A DNA stretch of 64,000 nt from Anaerostipes caccae L1-92 (GCF_014467075.1 NZ_AP023027.1:2545501-2609500); one strand, 5' to 3'; numbered from the stretch's first letter, positions 52,520-62,479 are shown. Notes: a model not told the origin generated them from the sequence alone. Numbers and translations are program-made.

Positions 52520-53287
52520 CTACTTTTTCTTCTTGAAAATCGCTACCGGATTGTCCTTTGTAAAATATTTCATCGAGATGGTACCCTTCTTGCCTTTCAT
52601 CTTAGGAAGGATACCTGTAAGCTCTGTAAGCTTCAAGTCCAGCTCCCGGCTGTTCCACAGATTAATCGTTAAATCTCCGCTGATCAGAAGGGCTTTCCCT
52701 TCTGCATTAAAATGGATCTGGCTTACCGGAAGATCATACTTGTCGATGGCCATGGTAATTTTTAGTATCTGCTCAAATACGGCAGTCTTCTTCTCCGGTA
52801 TTTTTTCACCGAGAGCAATTTTTTTATAATTCAGCCCTGTGACCAGCGGCACATCATCATAGTGTTTCTCATAAATTTCCAGCGCATAGCCTTCCTTATC
52901 GAAATAAACATATTTCCCGTTATAGTTCAGACACCCTGCCCGTTTTTTCTCATTGACCTGCACCGTCACCTGATCCGTCCCCTTAAGAGTTATCGTTACA
53001 GAGTCTACGAACGGAAGCGTCTTTACAGGCGCAATCTTATTTCTCAGAAACAGGATCAGCCCGTTGCCCGTGTATGTATTGTCCTTCAGTGCGGCCGCTA
53101 TCTCACCCTCTGTGTAATGGCTGTTCCCTTTTATGACAATCTTTTTCGTCTGGAATACTGCAAATAAAATAATACAGAGAAGAAACAGCAGGCCGGCAAT
53201 GCAGCCGATAATTTTTTTCTTATTCCCAGGGCCCTTCTGCTGTTTTTTTGCCTGATTGATTGTAATTATTTTTTCATTTTTATCCAT
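52520..53287 (-). CDS. ftsQ: Cell division protein FtsQ/DivIB
   Basis: 255 residues. A short cytoplasmic N-terminus, one membrane helix (IIGCIAGLLFLLCIILFAV, about 26-44), then a POTRA domain (IVIKGNSHYTEGEIAAALKDNTYTG) and the FtsQ domain. Part of the FtsQLB complex that licenses septal wall synthesis. It starts 11 nt after ftsW; murG is not between them. Confidence 0.93.
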   Translation of the reverse strand: MDKNEKIITINQAKKQQKGPGNKKKIIGCIAGLLFLLCIILFAVFQTKKIVIKGNSHYTEGEIAAALKDNTYTGNGLILFLRNKIAPVKTLPFVDSVTITLKGTDQVTVQVNEKKRAGCLNYNGKYVYFDKEGYALEIYEKHYDDVPLVTGLNYKKIALGEKIPEKKTAVFEQILKITMAIDKYDLPVSQIHFNAEGKALLISGDLTINLWNSRELDLKLTELTGILPKMKGKKGTISMKYFTKDNPVAIFKKKK

Positions 53288-53298
53288 AATCAGTTCCT

Positions 53299-54417
53299 CT
53301 ACATGCGTATTTTCCTGGATACCGATAAAACCAGCCCCATCTCCGCCATAACGACCAGGATTGAAGTTCCGCCGTAACTTATAAACGGCAGAGGGATACC
53401 GGTCGGAGGGATCGTATTTGTTACAACCGCTATGTTTATAAATACCTGCACTCCGATATGAATCATAAATCCGATCACGATCAGGGACCCGAACAGATCA
53501 TCCGAATTCATAGCGATCAAAAGCATTCTCCATATTAAAAGCATAAACAGAAGGATCAGACAGACAGCTCCGAATAAGCCCAGCTCCTCACAAATGATCG
53601 AGAAGATCATATCATTGTGGGATTCCGGTATGAACCCCATCTTCTGCATGCTCTGGCCAAGGCCCTTCCCAAACAGGCCTCCGGAACCGATGGCATACAG
53701 TGCCTGCATGGTCTGAAGTCCTTTCGGGTGAGTCTCCGGATTTTTCCATATCGCCACACGTTCGTTCCGGTAACTGTTGGAAAACGTCAGATAAAGCACT
53801 AATCCTGCGACACCTGAAAGGGCAATTCCCAGAAGCTCTTTGGTTTTCGGACTTACCACAAAAATCATGACCCCGACCATTGCCGTCAAAACGATCGCCG
53901 TACTTAAGTTCTGATAGGCAACCAGTCCGATGATCGGCAGACATCGGATGATAACTTTTACAGCAGCAGCCATCGTACGCATCCGATGGGCATTCTGTGA
54001 TAATATGTATGCCAGATAGATCACAAGGAAAATTTTTGCGACTTCGGAAGGCTGGAACTGGAATCCTCCGATGGAGATCCAGCGCACAGCTCCTTTTTTA
54101 GCGGCACCGATAAATAATACGATGATCAGCAGTGCCACGCTGAGGCCATAGCAGCCATAGGCAATGATCTTTGCATTGAGAATCCTGTAGTCAAACCATG
54201 TGAGTGCTGCCATAAAGACCGCTCCCACTCCAACTGCAAAACACTGCCTGATGAGCCAGTGATACGGATTCCCAAAGTTCAGTGTACTCTTATATGAACT
54301 TGTACTAAAGATCATAACCAGGCCGAATCCCACGAGAAACATCACGATAAAAAGCATCGGATAATCGAGATAACGCCGCTTTGGCATGTATTTTTCACTG
54401 ACTCTGCTTTTTTTCAA
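53299..54417 (-). CDS. ftsW: Septal peptidoglycan glycosyltransferase FtsW
   Basis: SEDS-family polymerase of lipid II, partner of the class B PBP. It has 372 residues with about ten membrane helices; signature segments FQPSEVAKIFLVIYLAYIL and TNTIPPTGIPLPFISYGGTS. The best start is the TTG at 54415-54417, which has AAAGGAG 9 nt upstream; the first ATG (54387) lacks a site. Overlap with the murD end region shows coupling. SpoVE is the alternative name in sporulation; sequence alone does not decide. Confidence 0.95.
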   Translation of the reverse strand: MKKSRVSEKYMPKRRYLDYPMLFIVMFLVGFGLVMIFSTSSYKSTLNFGNPYHWLIRQCFAVGVGAVFMAALTWFDYRILNAKIIAYGCYGLSVALLIIVLFIGAAKKGAVRWISIGGFQFQPSEVAKIFLVIYLAYILSQNAHRMRTMAAAVKVIIRCLPIIGLVAYQNLSTAIVLTAMVGVMIFVVSPKTKELLGIALSGVAGLVLYLTFSNSYRNERVAIWKNPETHPKGLQTMQALYAIGSGGLFGKGLGQSMQKMGFIPESHNDMIFSIICEELGLFGAVCLILLFMLLIWRMLLIAMNSDDLFGSLIVIGFMIHIGVQVFINIAVVTNTIPPTGIPLPFISYGGTSILVVMAEMGLVLSVSRKIRM

Positions 54418-54420
54418 ATC

Positions 54421-55785
54421 TTAGCGCTCCTTTAATTTGTTTACATACTCCTTGAAGCGGTCGCCCCGTACCTCATAGTTCGGGAACATCCCCCAGCTTG
54501 CGCAGGCCGGAGATAAAAGAACTGCATCGCCGGAAACTGCATGCTTTGATGCATACTCCACTGCTTCTTCCAGAGTATCTACATATACAATTCGGGAAAA
54601 ACCGTGGGCTTCGGCTGTTTTACCGATCTTCTCCGCCGTCGCGCCCAAAAGGATCAGTTCCTTCACTTTGCCGTCAAAGGCCTCGATCCAGTCATCATAT
54701 TCTGCCTTCTTATCGTACCCTCCCCCGATCAGGAACGTGGGACGGTTCATGGCCTTGATCCCTTTGATGGCCGCGTCGGTGTTGGTTCCCTTAGAATCAT
54801 TGTAGTATGCAACATCTTTAATGGTATCTACATATTCTATGCGGTGTTCCACTCCTTTAAAACCAGAAACTCCCTTTCTGATCTGCTCTGCCGGAACCCC
54901 CATATAGTGGGATACCGCGATCGCCGCCAAAATATTTTCATAATTATGCCCGCCCAGAAGGTTGATATCGGCTTCTGTACATATGGTCTGTACTGTTTTG
55001 TTTTCTGCAAGCATGAAAGATCCGTCTTTAAAATAGACTCCTTCTTCCAGTTCATGATCCAGGCTGAAAAATACGACCCTGGCGTTTGCCCTCTCAGCCA
55101 TATTTCTGGTCACTGGGTCTTCATAGTTCAGAACCATAACCTGATCTCCGGTCTGGTTTTTTCCAATGGATTCCTTTGTCCTTGCATAGACTTCTACTGT
55201 CCCATGCCGGTCCAGATGGTCCGGTGTAATATTTAAAACCGCTGAAACCTGAGGACGGAAGTCCTGTATCGTTTCCAGCTGAAAACTGCTGATCTCGGCC
55301 ACAATTACGCTTTCGTCTTTTGTATCCAAAGCAACGCTCGTATACGGTGTTCCGATATTTCCAACCACATACACGTCGCTGTAAAAACACTTCATGATCT
55401 CTCCCACCAGCGCTGTGGTCGTTGTCTTTCCATTCGTGCCTGTGATAGCCGCAATCTGTCCCCTGGATACCTGATACGCGAGTTCAATCTCACTCCAGAC
55501 AGGCCTGCCGGAATCCATAAACTGCTTTGATACCGGAGCATTGACAGAAATTCCCGGGCTAAGTACTAAGAGATCAAACTCCTCCTCTGCTCCCGGTGTG
55601 AGTTCTCCAAGAATCAGCGGAATCTCTTTTTTTCCCTCCAGTTTGTCATAAATATCCTGTGCCTTCAAGTGTTCATTTCCGTCATACAGACTGACAGATG
55701 CCCCGGAACGGATCAGGAGACTGGCAGATCCTATTCCGCTTTTCCCCGCTCCCGCAACTAAAACCTTCTTATCTTTTAATGTCAT
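54421..55785 (-). CDS. murD: UDP-N-acetylmuramoyl-L-alanine-D-glutamate ligase
   Basis: Adds D-Glu to UDP-MurNAc-L-Ala. The ATG at 55783-55785 with AAGGAG upstream gives 454 residues (MTLKDKKVLVAGAGKSG). The Mur ligase ATP loop is ITGTNGKTTTTAL; NYDDPVTRN-type loop, EHRIEYVDTIKDVAYYNDSKGTN and the C-terminal LLSPACASWGMFPNYEVRGDRF are all conserved. It follows mraY by 14 nt. Confidence 0.97.
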   Translation of the reverse strand: MTLKDKKVLVAGAGKSGIGSASLLIRSGASVSLYDGNEHLKAQDIYDKLEGKKEIPLILGELTPGAEEEFDLLVLSPGISVNAPVSKQFMDSGRPVWSEIELAYQVSRGQIAAITGTNGKTTTTALVGEIMKCFYSDVYVVGNIGTPYTSVALDTKDESVIVAEISSFQLETIQDFRPQVSAVLNITPDHLDRHGTVEVYARTKESIGKNQTGDQVMVLNYEDPVTRNMAERANARVVFFSLDHELEEGVYFKDGSFMLAENKTVQTICTEADINLLGGHNYENILAAIAVSHYMGVPAEQIRKGVSGFKGVEHRIEYVDTIKDVAYYNDSKGTNTDAAIKGIKAMNRPTFLIGGGYDKKAEYDDWIEAFDGKVKELILLGATAEKIGKTAEAHGFSRIVYVDTLEEAVEYASKHAVSGDAVLLSPACASWGMFPNYEVRGDRFKEYVNKLKER

Positions 55786-55799
55786 TTCCTGCTCCTTAT

Positions 55800-56768
55800 C
55801 TAAATGGCGATCAGGCCGATCAGGCATAAGATTGCTGTGACGATGGCAAATATGGCAACAACTTTTGTCTCCGGCCAGCCGGACAGCTCAAAATGATGAT
55901 GGATCGGCGCCATCTTAAAAACTCTTTTCCCTGTTTTCTTAAAATAAACGACCTGTATCATAACCGACAATACCTCGATCATGTAGATAAAAGCCACAAG
56001 CGGTACAAACAGAGGGAGCCTCAGCATAACCGCTGTGGCAGCCACGAACCCGCCCAGTGCAAGGGACCCTGTGTCCCCCATGAATACTCTCGCAGGGTAA
56101 ACATTAAACACGAGAAATCCGAGCAAAGCCCCCACCGTGGCACAAGTGATGGGCCATAATCCCGGATCATTTCCGGAGATACCCGCTCCGATGGCTACAA
56201 CCGTAAAAAAGGTAGCGATCAAAACAGTGACACTGGATGCAAGACCGTCGAGTCCGTCCGTAAAGTTGGCCCCATTGACAGTTCCCAGCAGGATAATAAA
56301 GATAGCGGGAACAAACAGTGCTCCCAGCTCCAGATATTTTCCGTGTGAAAAAGGGATCAGCATGGAGGTTCCAATATCCGTATGATTGATCAGATAGTAT
56401 GCAAACACTCCGGTCACAATGATCTGTCCAAGCATCTTCTGCCAGGCCCTGAGTCCAAGATTTCTCTTCATCACGACTTTGATATAATCATCGATAAAAC
56501 CGATGAAGCCGAATCCGAGGGTAACAAAGAGAACCGGTATAATGTTCGGATAATCTTTCACATAAAACAGAGAAGCCACAATGATGCCAAGCAGGATGAT
56601 CAGTCCTCCCATCGTCGGGGTCCCTGACTTCTTCAGGTGGGACTCGGGTCCCTCGCCCCGGATGAACTGGCCGAATTTCAGCTTCTGTAAATATTTAATC
56701 ATCATCGGGCTCAGCACCACGCTGACGAAAAATGCAATTAAAATAGGTTTTACGATACTATAATTCAT
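55800..56768 (-). CDS. mraY: Phospho-MurNAc-pentapeptide transferase MraY
   Basis: Makes lipid I in the membrane. It has 322 residues and about ten helices. Conserved: TPTMGGLIIL, DDYIKV (catalytic Asp pair), NFTDGLDGLA and the C-terminal MAPIHHHFELSGWPETKVV. Between the PBP genes and murD. Confidence 0.98.
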   Translation of the reverse strand: MNYSIVKPILIAFFVSVVLSPMMIKYLQKLKFGQFIRGEGPESHLKKSGTPTMGGLIILLGIIVASLFYVKDYPNIIPVLFVTLGFGFIGFIDDYIKVVMKRNLGLRAWQKMLGQIIVTGVFAYYLINHTDIGTSMLIPFSHGKYLELGALFVPAIFIILLGTVNGANFTDGLDGLASSVTVLIATFFTVVAIGAGISGNDPGLWPITCATVGALLGFLVFNVYPARVFMGDTGSLALGGFVAATAVMLRLPLFVPLVAFIYMIEVLSVMIQVVYFKKTGKRVFKMAPIHHHFELSGWPETKVVAIFAIVTAILCLIGLIAI

Positions 56769-56809
56769 GTTTTCACCTCATTTGTTTTTCTTATCTTTCC
56801 AGTATATCT

Positions 56810-58546
56810 TTATTTCTTTGTTTTATCAACCGTATAATCCTTGGAAATTCCAAGATAAGGAAGTGCAACTTTAAATACCTCCCGTACCACCGGCGCTGCG
56901 ATGGTTCCTCCATAATAAGTGCCCTTCGGCTCGTCGATCATGACCAAAGCCATCACGGTTGGATGTTCTGCCTTTGAAAAACCTAAAAATGAGGAAATAT
57001 ATTTCCCTGTTCCGCGGGGCAGTTTTTCACTGGTCGCAGTCTTCCCTCCAATGGAATATCCTTCGATCTTACAGTTCCTTCCGGAACCTTCTGACACCAC
57101 TGCCTCCAAAAGCTCCCTCATTGTCTCAGATGTTTCTTTTTTAATCACGTTTTTCTTTTTCGCAAATTCAAAAGTCTTCACTGTCTTTCCCGATGAATCC
57201 ACTGCCTTCATGCCAAAATGAGGTGTCACCAGAGTTCCTCCGTTAACTGCGGCACTGGCAGCTCTCATCAGCTGCAGAGGAGTAATCTGGAAGGACTGCC
57301 CGAAAGACATCGTGGCAAGCTCCACTGCTCCCACATTCTTTTTGTTATGCATAATGGAATTTGCCTCACCCGGAATATCGATGCCGGTCTTTTCAAACAG
57401 GCCCATCTGGCGAAATATCGTATACATCCCGTCTACTCCTACCCTGGCTCCAACTTCCATAAAAACCGGGTTGCACGAATTCATAACACCCTCCTTAAAG
57501 GTCTCGGCGCCGTGCCCCGTGGTTTTATGGCAGCGGATCTTCCGGTCTTCCACGATCCGGAATCCCGGACAGCTGAAGTGATCCGTCACTTTCACTTTGC
57601 CAAGTTCCAGACCGGCGGTTGCAGTCACAATCTTAAAGACAGATCCCGGCTCATATGTATCATTGATACATGTGTTTCTCCACATTTGGTTCAGCAGTTC
57701 CTGTCTTTTCTTTCCTGTGGTGTTCTCTTTTTTCCCTTTCAGTTTAAACGGTTCATTTAAATTGTATTCAGGAGTGTTGACCATGGCATAAATCTCTCCG
57801 TTTTGAGGATTCATGATAATCATGGAAACCCGTTTTGCTCCCTTTTCTTTCCTTACCTTTTCACATGCCTGCCACACATAGTTCTGCAGGTTCACATCCA
57901 GTGTAGTATACAGGTCATTGCCGGCTACCGGTTCATCTCTCTCCTCGTAGGCACCGTCAATTTCTCTTCCGCCGCCGTCCGTCAGTGTCAGGATTCTTCC
58001 GGGTTTGCCCTGCAGATAAGAGTCATACGTCACCTCAAGCCCAACGATCCCCTGATTGTCTCCTCCTGTAAATCCCAGGACTTTTGAAGCCAGATCATTA
58101 TAAGGATAAGTCCGTTTATAATCCTCATCCACTTTAACGCCGGCAAGTTCATATTTTCTGATACGGTCTGCTGCGTCTTTATCTACATTACTCTTAATCT
58201 TTTCCCTAACTGAATTTTTATAAACCTTTTTTTTGATTTCTGACTCATCTATCTGAAGTTCCTTTGAAAGGACCGATACGACTTTCTCTTTCTGCTTTGT
58301 CTGGGAATGAATCACAGAGATAGAGTAAACCGCTTTGTTGGATGCGATCTTCACCCCGTTTCTGTCATAAATATTTCCCCTGGGAGCCTTGATTTCCCGC
58401 TCTCTCTGGTGCAGGTCTTTGGCCAGCGCCAGATACTTATCTGCCTGCCCGATCATCAGATAGCCAAGCCTTCCCGCCATAAAGATCAGACAGAATGCAA
58501 AGATGCCGCCCATGAGAAGCATCCTTCGTTTATAACTTGTTTTCAT
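56810..58546 (-). CDS. Class B penicillin-binding protein (FtsI/SpoVD type), first copy
   Basis: Septal or spore-cortex transpeptidase. The ATG at 58544-58546 with GGAG upstream gives 578 residues; one membrane anchor at about 8-30, a dimerisation domain, then the transpeptidase. Active-site Ser is in YEPGSVFKIVT (SxxK), SCN is in MNSCNPVF. The third motif reads KTAT (Lys502) instead of the usual K-T/S-G. No PASTA repeat at the end. It lies beside a second PBP gene, as with pbpB and spoVD in Bacillus; which is FtsI and which SpoVD cannot be told from sequence. Confidence 0.93.
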   Translation of the reverse strand: MKTSYKRRMLLMGGIFAFCLIFMAGRLGYLMIGQADKYLALAKDLHQREREIKAPRGNIYDRNGVKIASNKAVYSISVIHSQTKQKEKVVSVLSKELQIDESEIKKKVYKNSVREKIKSNVDKDAADRIRKYELAGVKVDEDYKRTYPYNDLASKVLGFTGGDNQGIVGLEVTYDSYLQGKPGRILTLTDGGGREIDGAYEERDEPVAGNDLYTTLDVNLQNYVWQACEKVRKEKGAKRVSMIIMNPQNGEIYAMVNTPEYNLNEPFKLKGKKENTTGKKRQELLNQMWRNTCINDTYEPGSVFKIVTATAGLELGKVKVTDHFSCPGFRIVEDRKIRCHKTTGHGAETFKEGVMNSCNPVFMEVGARVGVDGMYTIFRQMGLFEKTGIDIPGEANSIMHNKKNVGAVELATMSFGQSFQITPLQLMRAASAAVNGGTLVTPHFGMKAVDSSGKTVKTFEFAKKKNVIKKETSETMRELLEAVVSEGSGRNCKIEGYSIGGKTATSEKLPRGTGKYISSFLGFSKAEHPTVMALVMIDEPKGTYYGGTIAAPVVREVFKVALPYLGISKDYTVDKTKK

Positions 58547-58609
58547 AAAAAACTCCGGAATCCATACTGATAAAAATATATGAATCCAAGGAAACAAGTA
58601 TGACATGTT

Positions 58610-60424
58610 TTACTTTTTCGTTTTCTGCACATTCATGTCCTTCAGTGATTCTTTTAATACATCTCTCGCCATTTCAACAGCCAGTCCGGTGTTGAGCTGT
58701 GAGTCTTTCTGGATTTCATCTATGACCACATATACAACAACTTTAGGATTTTCTACGGGAGCAAATCCGCAGAAGGAGACGATGTAAGTCCCTGCACTTC
58801 TCGGAATTTTCTGTGCGGTCCCTGTCTTTCCTCCGACGCTGTAGCCTTTGATCTGTGCTTTTTTCCCGGTTCCTTTTTCGACTGTCTCTTCCATATAAGT
58901 GCGCAGCTTCTTGGATGTATCAGCCGAGATCGTCTGTTTGACCAGTTCGGATTCCTTGTTGCTCACTACATTTCCTTTGTCATCCCTGGTCTGCTTCACC
59001 ACATGAGGCTTATAGTAGCTGCCTCCGTTGACCAATGAACTGAAAGAAGATGCCATTTGTATCATAGAACAGTTAAAGGACTGTCCGAAGGAACTGGTAG
59101 CCAGATCAACATTCGTCATCTGGTCTGCGCCGTGCAGAAGGCCTGCGGTTTCTGCTTCGCCCGGAAGATCGATCCCCGTCTTTACTCCAAAGTTAAAATC
59201 TTTTTGATATTTTGCAAATACATCCTTACCTTCTTTAAAGGCAATATCCATCAGCGCCACATTGCATGAATATGCGATGCTGTCAGACAGACTCAGATTT
59301 CCATGTCCTTCTCTGTGAGAACAGTGAATCTTGTATTTCCCCACCTGTTTGTAACCGCTGCAGTAATAATGTTCATTTCCCTTGAGAATCCCGTCCTCCA
59401 GTCCTCCTGCCACCGTAAACGGTTTATAGGTAGATCCCGGCTCGAAACTGTTTGATACGATCGGATTCTTCCACAGTTCATTAAAGGCTTTTACCTTCTG
59501 TTTTTCTGTCATGGAATTGATCTGGCTCTGAGAATATTTCGAGAGCAGACCTTTTTCATCTCTGGGGTGTTCCAGGTCATATTTGTTGGAGTTGGCCATT
59601 CCCAGGACTTCCCCATTGTTCGGGTCCATGACCAGAATAGAGCTTCCCTTACTGCCGTATTTTTTTTCAAACTTTTCCAGGCGGTCTTCGGCTATTTTCT
59701 GGATATTGATGTCGATCGTAGACACAAGTGTTTTGCCGTTTTCCGGATCGACAATAGAGTCATCCTGTTCCAGTTCCTCATTCAGATACGTGTATTTTCT
59801 TCCGTCCACACCGGACAGTGTACTGTTATAATACTGCTCTATCCCCGTTGTTCCAATGCTTCCGTCAGATACGAACCCGAGAAGGTGGCTTGCCAGACTC
59901 TTATTGGGATATCTTCTCACATACTTTTCAGAAAAAGTGATCCCCACAACCTTTTTTCCGTTTTTCGATTTCAGAAAATCTTTCAGATCTGCTACTTCAC
60001 TGTACTTCATGTCTTTTTTGTACACTGAGTAATAAGAGTCTTTGTTGTCTTTTATATAGGACAGCAGATCATCCCGGTCAAGGTCCATATATTTGGTCAG
60101 TGCATTCAAAGCATTTTTCTGAGTCTGCTCTGTACGCAGGATATTTTTCGGTTCCAGGACCAGACTGTATAACTTCTGGCTGGTAGCCAGCGTGTTTCCG
60201 TTTCTGTCGAGGATATCTCCCCTTTTGTACGGAAGGGTCTGGCTCTGATAATTCTGCTGGGCCAGAACTTTTTTTTCATATGTCTTATTTTTTGCCACAC
60301 TGAAATAAACCAGCCGGCCCATAAGGCAAATAAAAAGAATTGCTATGAGAGCCGATACAGACAGAGTCCTGACTCTCATAGCATTGTTTATTCTTTTGAT
60401 CTTCTTATATTTCTTTTTTTTCAA
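58610..60424 (-). CDS. Class B penicillin-binding protein (FtsI/SpoVD type), second copy
   Basis: 604 residues. One membrane anchor (LSVSALIAILFICLMGRLVYF, about 20-42), dimerisation domain (RGDILDRNGNTLATS), transpeptidase with SxxK in FEPGSTYKPFT, SCN in AYSCNVAL and a normal KTGT in VGGKTGTAQKIP. No PASTA repeat. The start is a TTG at 60424 with AAGGAG at 8 nt. It directly follows ftsL, the position that in Bacillus holds pbpB, so this copy is the more likely septal PBP. Confidence 0.93.
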   Translation of the reverse strand: MKKKKYKKIKRINNAMRVRTLSVSALIAILFICLMGRLVYFSVAKNKTYEKKVLAQQNYQSQTLPYKRGDILDRNGNTLATSQKLYSLVLEPKNILRTEQTQKNALNALTKYMDLDRDDLLSYIKDNKDSYYSVYKKDMKYSEVADLKDFLKSKNGKKVVGITFSEKYVRRYPNKSLASHLLGFVSDGSIGTTGIEQYYNSTLSGVDGRKYTYLNEELEQDDSIVDPENGKTLVSTIDINIQKIAEDRLEKFEKKYGSKGSSILVMDPNNGEVLGMANSNKYDLEHPRDEKGLLSKYSQSQINSMTEKQKVKAFNELWKNPIVSNSFEPGSTYKPFTVAGGLEDGILKGNEHYYCSGYKQVGKYKIHCSHREGHGNLSLSDSIAYSCNVALMDIAFKEGKDVFAKYQKDFNFGVKTGIDLPGEAETAGLLHGADQMTNVDLATSSFGQSFNCSMIQMASSFSSLVNGGSYYKPHVVKQTRDDKGNVVSNKESELVKQTISADTSKKLRTYMEETVEKGTGKKAQIKGYSVGGKTGTAQKIPRSAGTYIVSFCGFAPVENPKVVVYVVIDEIQKDSQLNTGLAVEMARDVLKESLKDMNVQKTKK

Positions 60425-60436
60425 TAAAACCGCTCC

Positions 60437-60937
60437 TTACTTTGAATCGGGTATTTTATTGTACTGTCTCACATAGTCAACATTCTTACTGTCATATGCA
60501 ATTACCTTACTCTGCGCAGGTTTCTTCATTCCGTATTTCTTCATGGCCGTTTCCTGGATCGCAGGAAGATTAATGCTCTGTTCGATCTCCAGATTCAGAT
60601 CCTCATTTTCGACCAGCAGTGTGCTGAGCTCCGATTTCTTGGCAGAGACTGCGGACCGCTGCTGCTCCAGTTTTGACTGCTCCGACAAATAGAAGAAGCT
60701 TACCAGTGCGATCACAGCCATACCTGCTGCCAGCGCTTTGATAAACGCAAAATCAAATTCCAGAGCTTTTGTTTGGTTTGCTTTTGTCTGAGGTGTTGTC
60801 TTTCTTTTGGTGCGTACTGCCGGTTTCCTTTTCGGCTGCCTGGATGGTTCATACTCGGGTTTTGCCGGTGCCGCTTCCATTTTCCGCGCAGTATTTCCGT
60901 AAATAAATTCATATCGCTCTTGTCTCGTCTTATTCAC
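60437..60937 (-). CDS. ftsL: Septum formation protein FtsL-like
   Basis: Small bitopic division protein. The best start is the GTG at 60935-60937, which has GGGGGAG 9 nt upstream; this gives 166 residues (VNKTRQERYEFIYG). A long basic cytoplasmic part (PKRKPAVRTKRKTTPQTK) precedes one membrane helix (FIKALAAGMAVIALVSFFYL) and an extracytoplasmic coiled coil (QQRSAVSAKKSELSTLLVENEDLNLEIEQ). The position between rsmH and the PBP genes supports FtsL. A start further up, overlapping rsmH, is possible. Confidence 0.88.
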   Translation of the reverse strand: MNKTRQERYEFIYGNTARKMEAAPAKPEYEPSRQPKRKPAVRTKRKTTPQTKANQTKALEFDFAFIKALAAGMAVIALVSFFYLSEQSKLEQQRSAVSAKKSELSTLLVENEDLNLEIEQSINLPAIQETAMKKYGMKKPAQSKVIAYDSKNVDYVRQYNKIPDSK

Positions 60938-60956
60938 TTCGCTGTTCTCCCCCTCA

Positions 60957-61892
60957 CTATTTTCTCTCAAACACTCTTAATTTTGAACTTTTTGCTCTTT
61001 TGTTCCTCATAAGTTCTTCTTCGGTCGGTATAATCGGCTTTCTTGTGATAACCTTACCCTTCGATTCATTTCCGCAGGTACAGATCGGGAAATTCGGCGG
61101 ACAGGTACACGGATTTTCATTTTTTCTGAATGCCCGTTTCACAATTCTGTCTTCCAGAGAATGAAAGGTAATGATGCACAGTCTTCCTTCGGGGTTTAAC
61201 AGCTCGATCATCTGGTCAAGACTTGTCTTTAACACTTCCAGCTCCCGGTTGCATTCAATCCGGATGGCCTGAAATGTCCTTTTTGCAGGATGTCCTCCCA
61301 CAGCCCTCACCTTCATCGGTATTGCATGTTTGATCACCTCAATAAGCTGTCCTGTTGTCTCAATCGGTGCTTTCTCTCTCTCTGCTGCAATATGTTTGGC
61401 AATATTTTTAGCAAACTTGTCCTCTCCATAATCGCGGATAATATGAAACAACTCCTGTTCACTGTATCCATTGACTATGTCTCTTGCAGAAAAAGTCTGC
61501 CTTTGATCCATCCTCATATCCAGCGGTACGTCTTCGCGGTATGTGAATCCCCTGTCCTTCTCATCCAGCTGAAAAGAGGAAACGCCAAGATCCAGAAGAA
61601 TTCCGTCCACACGGGATATCCCCAGATCCTTCAGCACTTTCGGCATATTCACATAGTTATCTCTTACAATCGTAACTTTATCCTGAAACGGAGCAAGCCG
61701 TTTTGTGCTTGCCCTGATCGCATCCTCGTCCTGGTCAATGCCAATATATCGTCCCTTTTCAGAGAGTCTGTTCAGGACATGAAAGGCATGTCCGCCTCCT
61801 CCAAGAGTCCCATCCACGTAGATACCGTCCGGTTTTATCTTTAGTTCCCTTATTGTTTCATCCAACAACACAGATGCATGTTCAAAATCCAT
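60957..61892 (-). CDS. rsmH: 16S rRNA m4C1402 methyltransferase RsmH (MraW)
   Basis: S-adenosylmethionine-dependent methylase of C1402 in 16S rRNA. It has 311 residues. [14 protein letters not shown] is the SAM site; [30 protein letters not shown] and [16 protein letters not shown] are family signatures. Seventeen nt after mraZ. Confidence 0.98.
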   Translation of the reverse strand: MDFEHASVLLDETIRELKIKPDGIYVDGTLGGGGHAFHVLNRLSEKGRYIGIDQDEDAIRASTKRLAPFQDKVTIVRDNYVNMPKVLKDLGISRVDGILLDLGVSSFQLDEKDRGFTYREDVPLDMRMDQRQTFSARDIVNGYSEQELFHIIRDYGEDKFAKNIAKHIAAEREKAPIETTGQLIEVIKHAIPMKVRAVGGHPAKRTFQAIRIECNRELEVLKTSLDQMIELLNPEGRLCIITFHSLEDRIVKRAFRKNENPCTCPPNFPICTCGNESKGKVITRKPIIPTEEELMRNKRAKSSKLRVFERK

Positions 61893-61908
61893 TTGTCTTT
61901 CCTTCCAT

Positions 61909-62340
61909 TCAGATATTCAAACCTAGTTCCTGCATACTCTGGGCAATATCGTCCATATCGTCATAAGCATTATTTTCAAGCCATTGTTCTTTGCTCCATA
62001 CCTCAATACGGTCCAGCATGCCCGTAAGAACTACTTCTTTATCCATCTGTGCAAATTCACGCAGTGTGCCCGGCACCAGGATTCTGCCCTGCTTGTCCAA
62101 TTCACAAGTGGATGCTCCGGCCAAAAAGAATCTGGAAAACTTCCGTGCATTCTTATCGATCAGCGGCAGGCTTCTTAATTTTTCTTCAAAAGCCTCCCAT
62201 TCTTTCATAGGAAACACGAATAGGCATCCATCCAATCCCTTTGTAAGAACGAACTCACTGCCCAGTGCTTCTCTGAACTTTGAGGGGATTATCAGTCTGC
62301 CTTTCGCATCGATTGTGTGATTGTATTCGCCCATGAACAT
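61909..62340 (-). CDS. mraZ: Transcriptional regulator MraZ
   Basis: 143 residues from the ATG at 62338-62340, with AGGTGA at 7 nt. Two SpoVT/AbrB-like halves each hold a DxxGR motif: [15 protein letters not shown] and [15 protein letters not shown]. In other bacteria MraZ binds direct repeats before its own gene and represses the dcw operon. Three such repeats lie upstream here. Confidence 0.97.
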   Translation of the reverse strand: MFMGEYNHTIDAKGRLIIPSKFREALGSEFVLTKGLDGCLFVFPMKEWEAFEEKLRSLPLIDKNARKFSRFFLAGASTCELDKQGRILVPGTLREFAQMDKEVVLTGMLDRIEVWSKEQWLENNAYDDMDDIAQSMQELGLNI

Positions 62341-62411
62341 GGTAATCACCTGCCGTTTCCCAAACCGGGTGCGCTCCACCTGATGATCAGTCGTGACACT
62401 TTGTGGTCTTT

Positions 62412-62441
62412 TCTACCCACTATCCACCACTTCTCACCACT
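62412..62441 (-). promoter_or_regulatory. MraZ operator: three 10-bp direct repeats
   Basis: On the minus strand AGTGGTGAGA (62441-62432), AGTGGTGGAT (62431-62422) and AGTGGGTAGA (62421-62412). The 10-bp period and TGG core fit known MraZ sites. They lie just downstream of the mraZ promoter. Confidence 0.85.
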
Positions 62442-62450
62442 ACTGTCTCC

Positions 62451-62479
62451 ATTCTAATGGATTGTCCACAAAAAATCAA
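62451..62479 (-). promoter_or_regulatory. Promoter of the mraZ-dcw operon
   Basis: TTGATT (62479-62474), 17 nt, TAGAAT (62456-62451) on the minus strand, directly before the three MraZ repeats. Confidence 0.75.
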
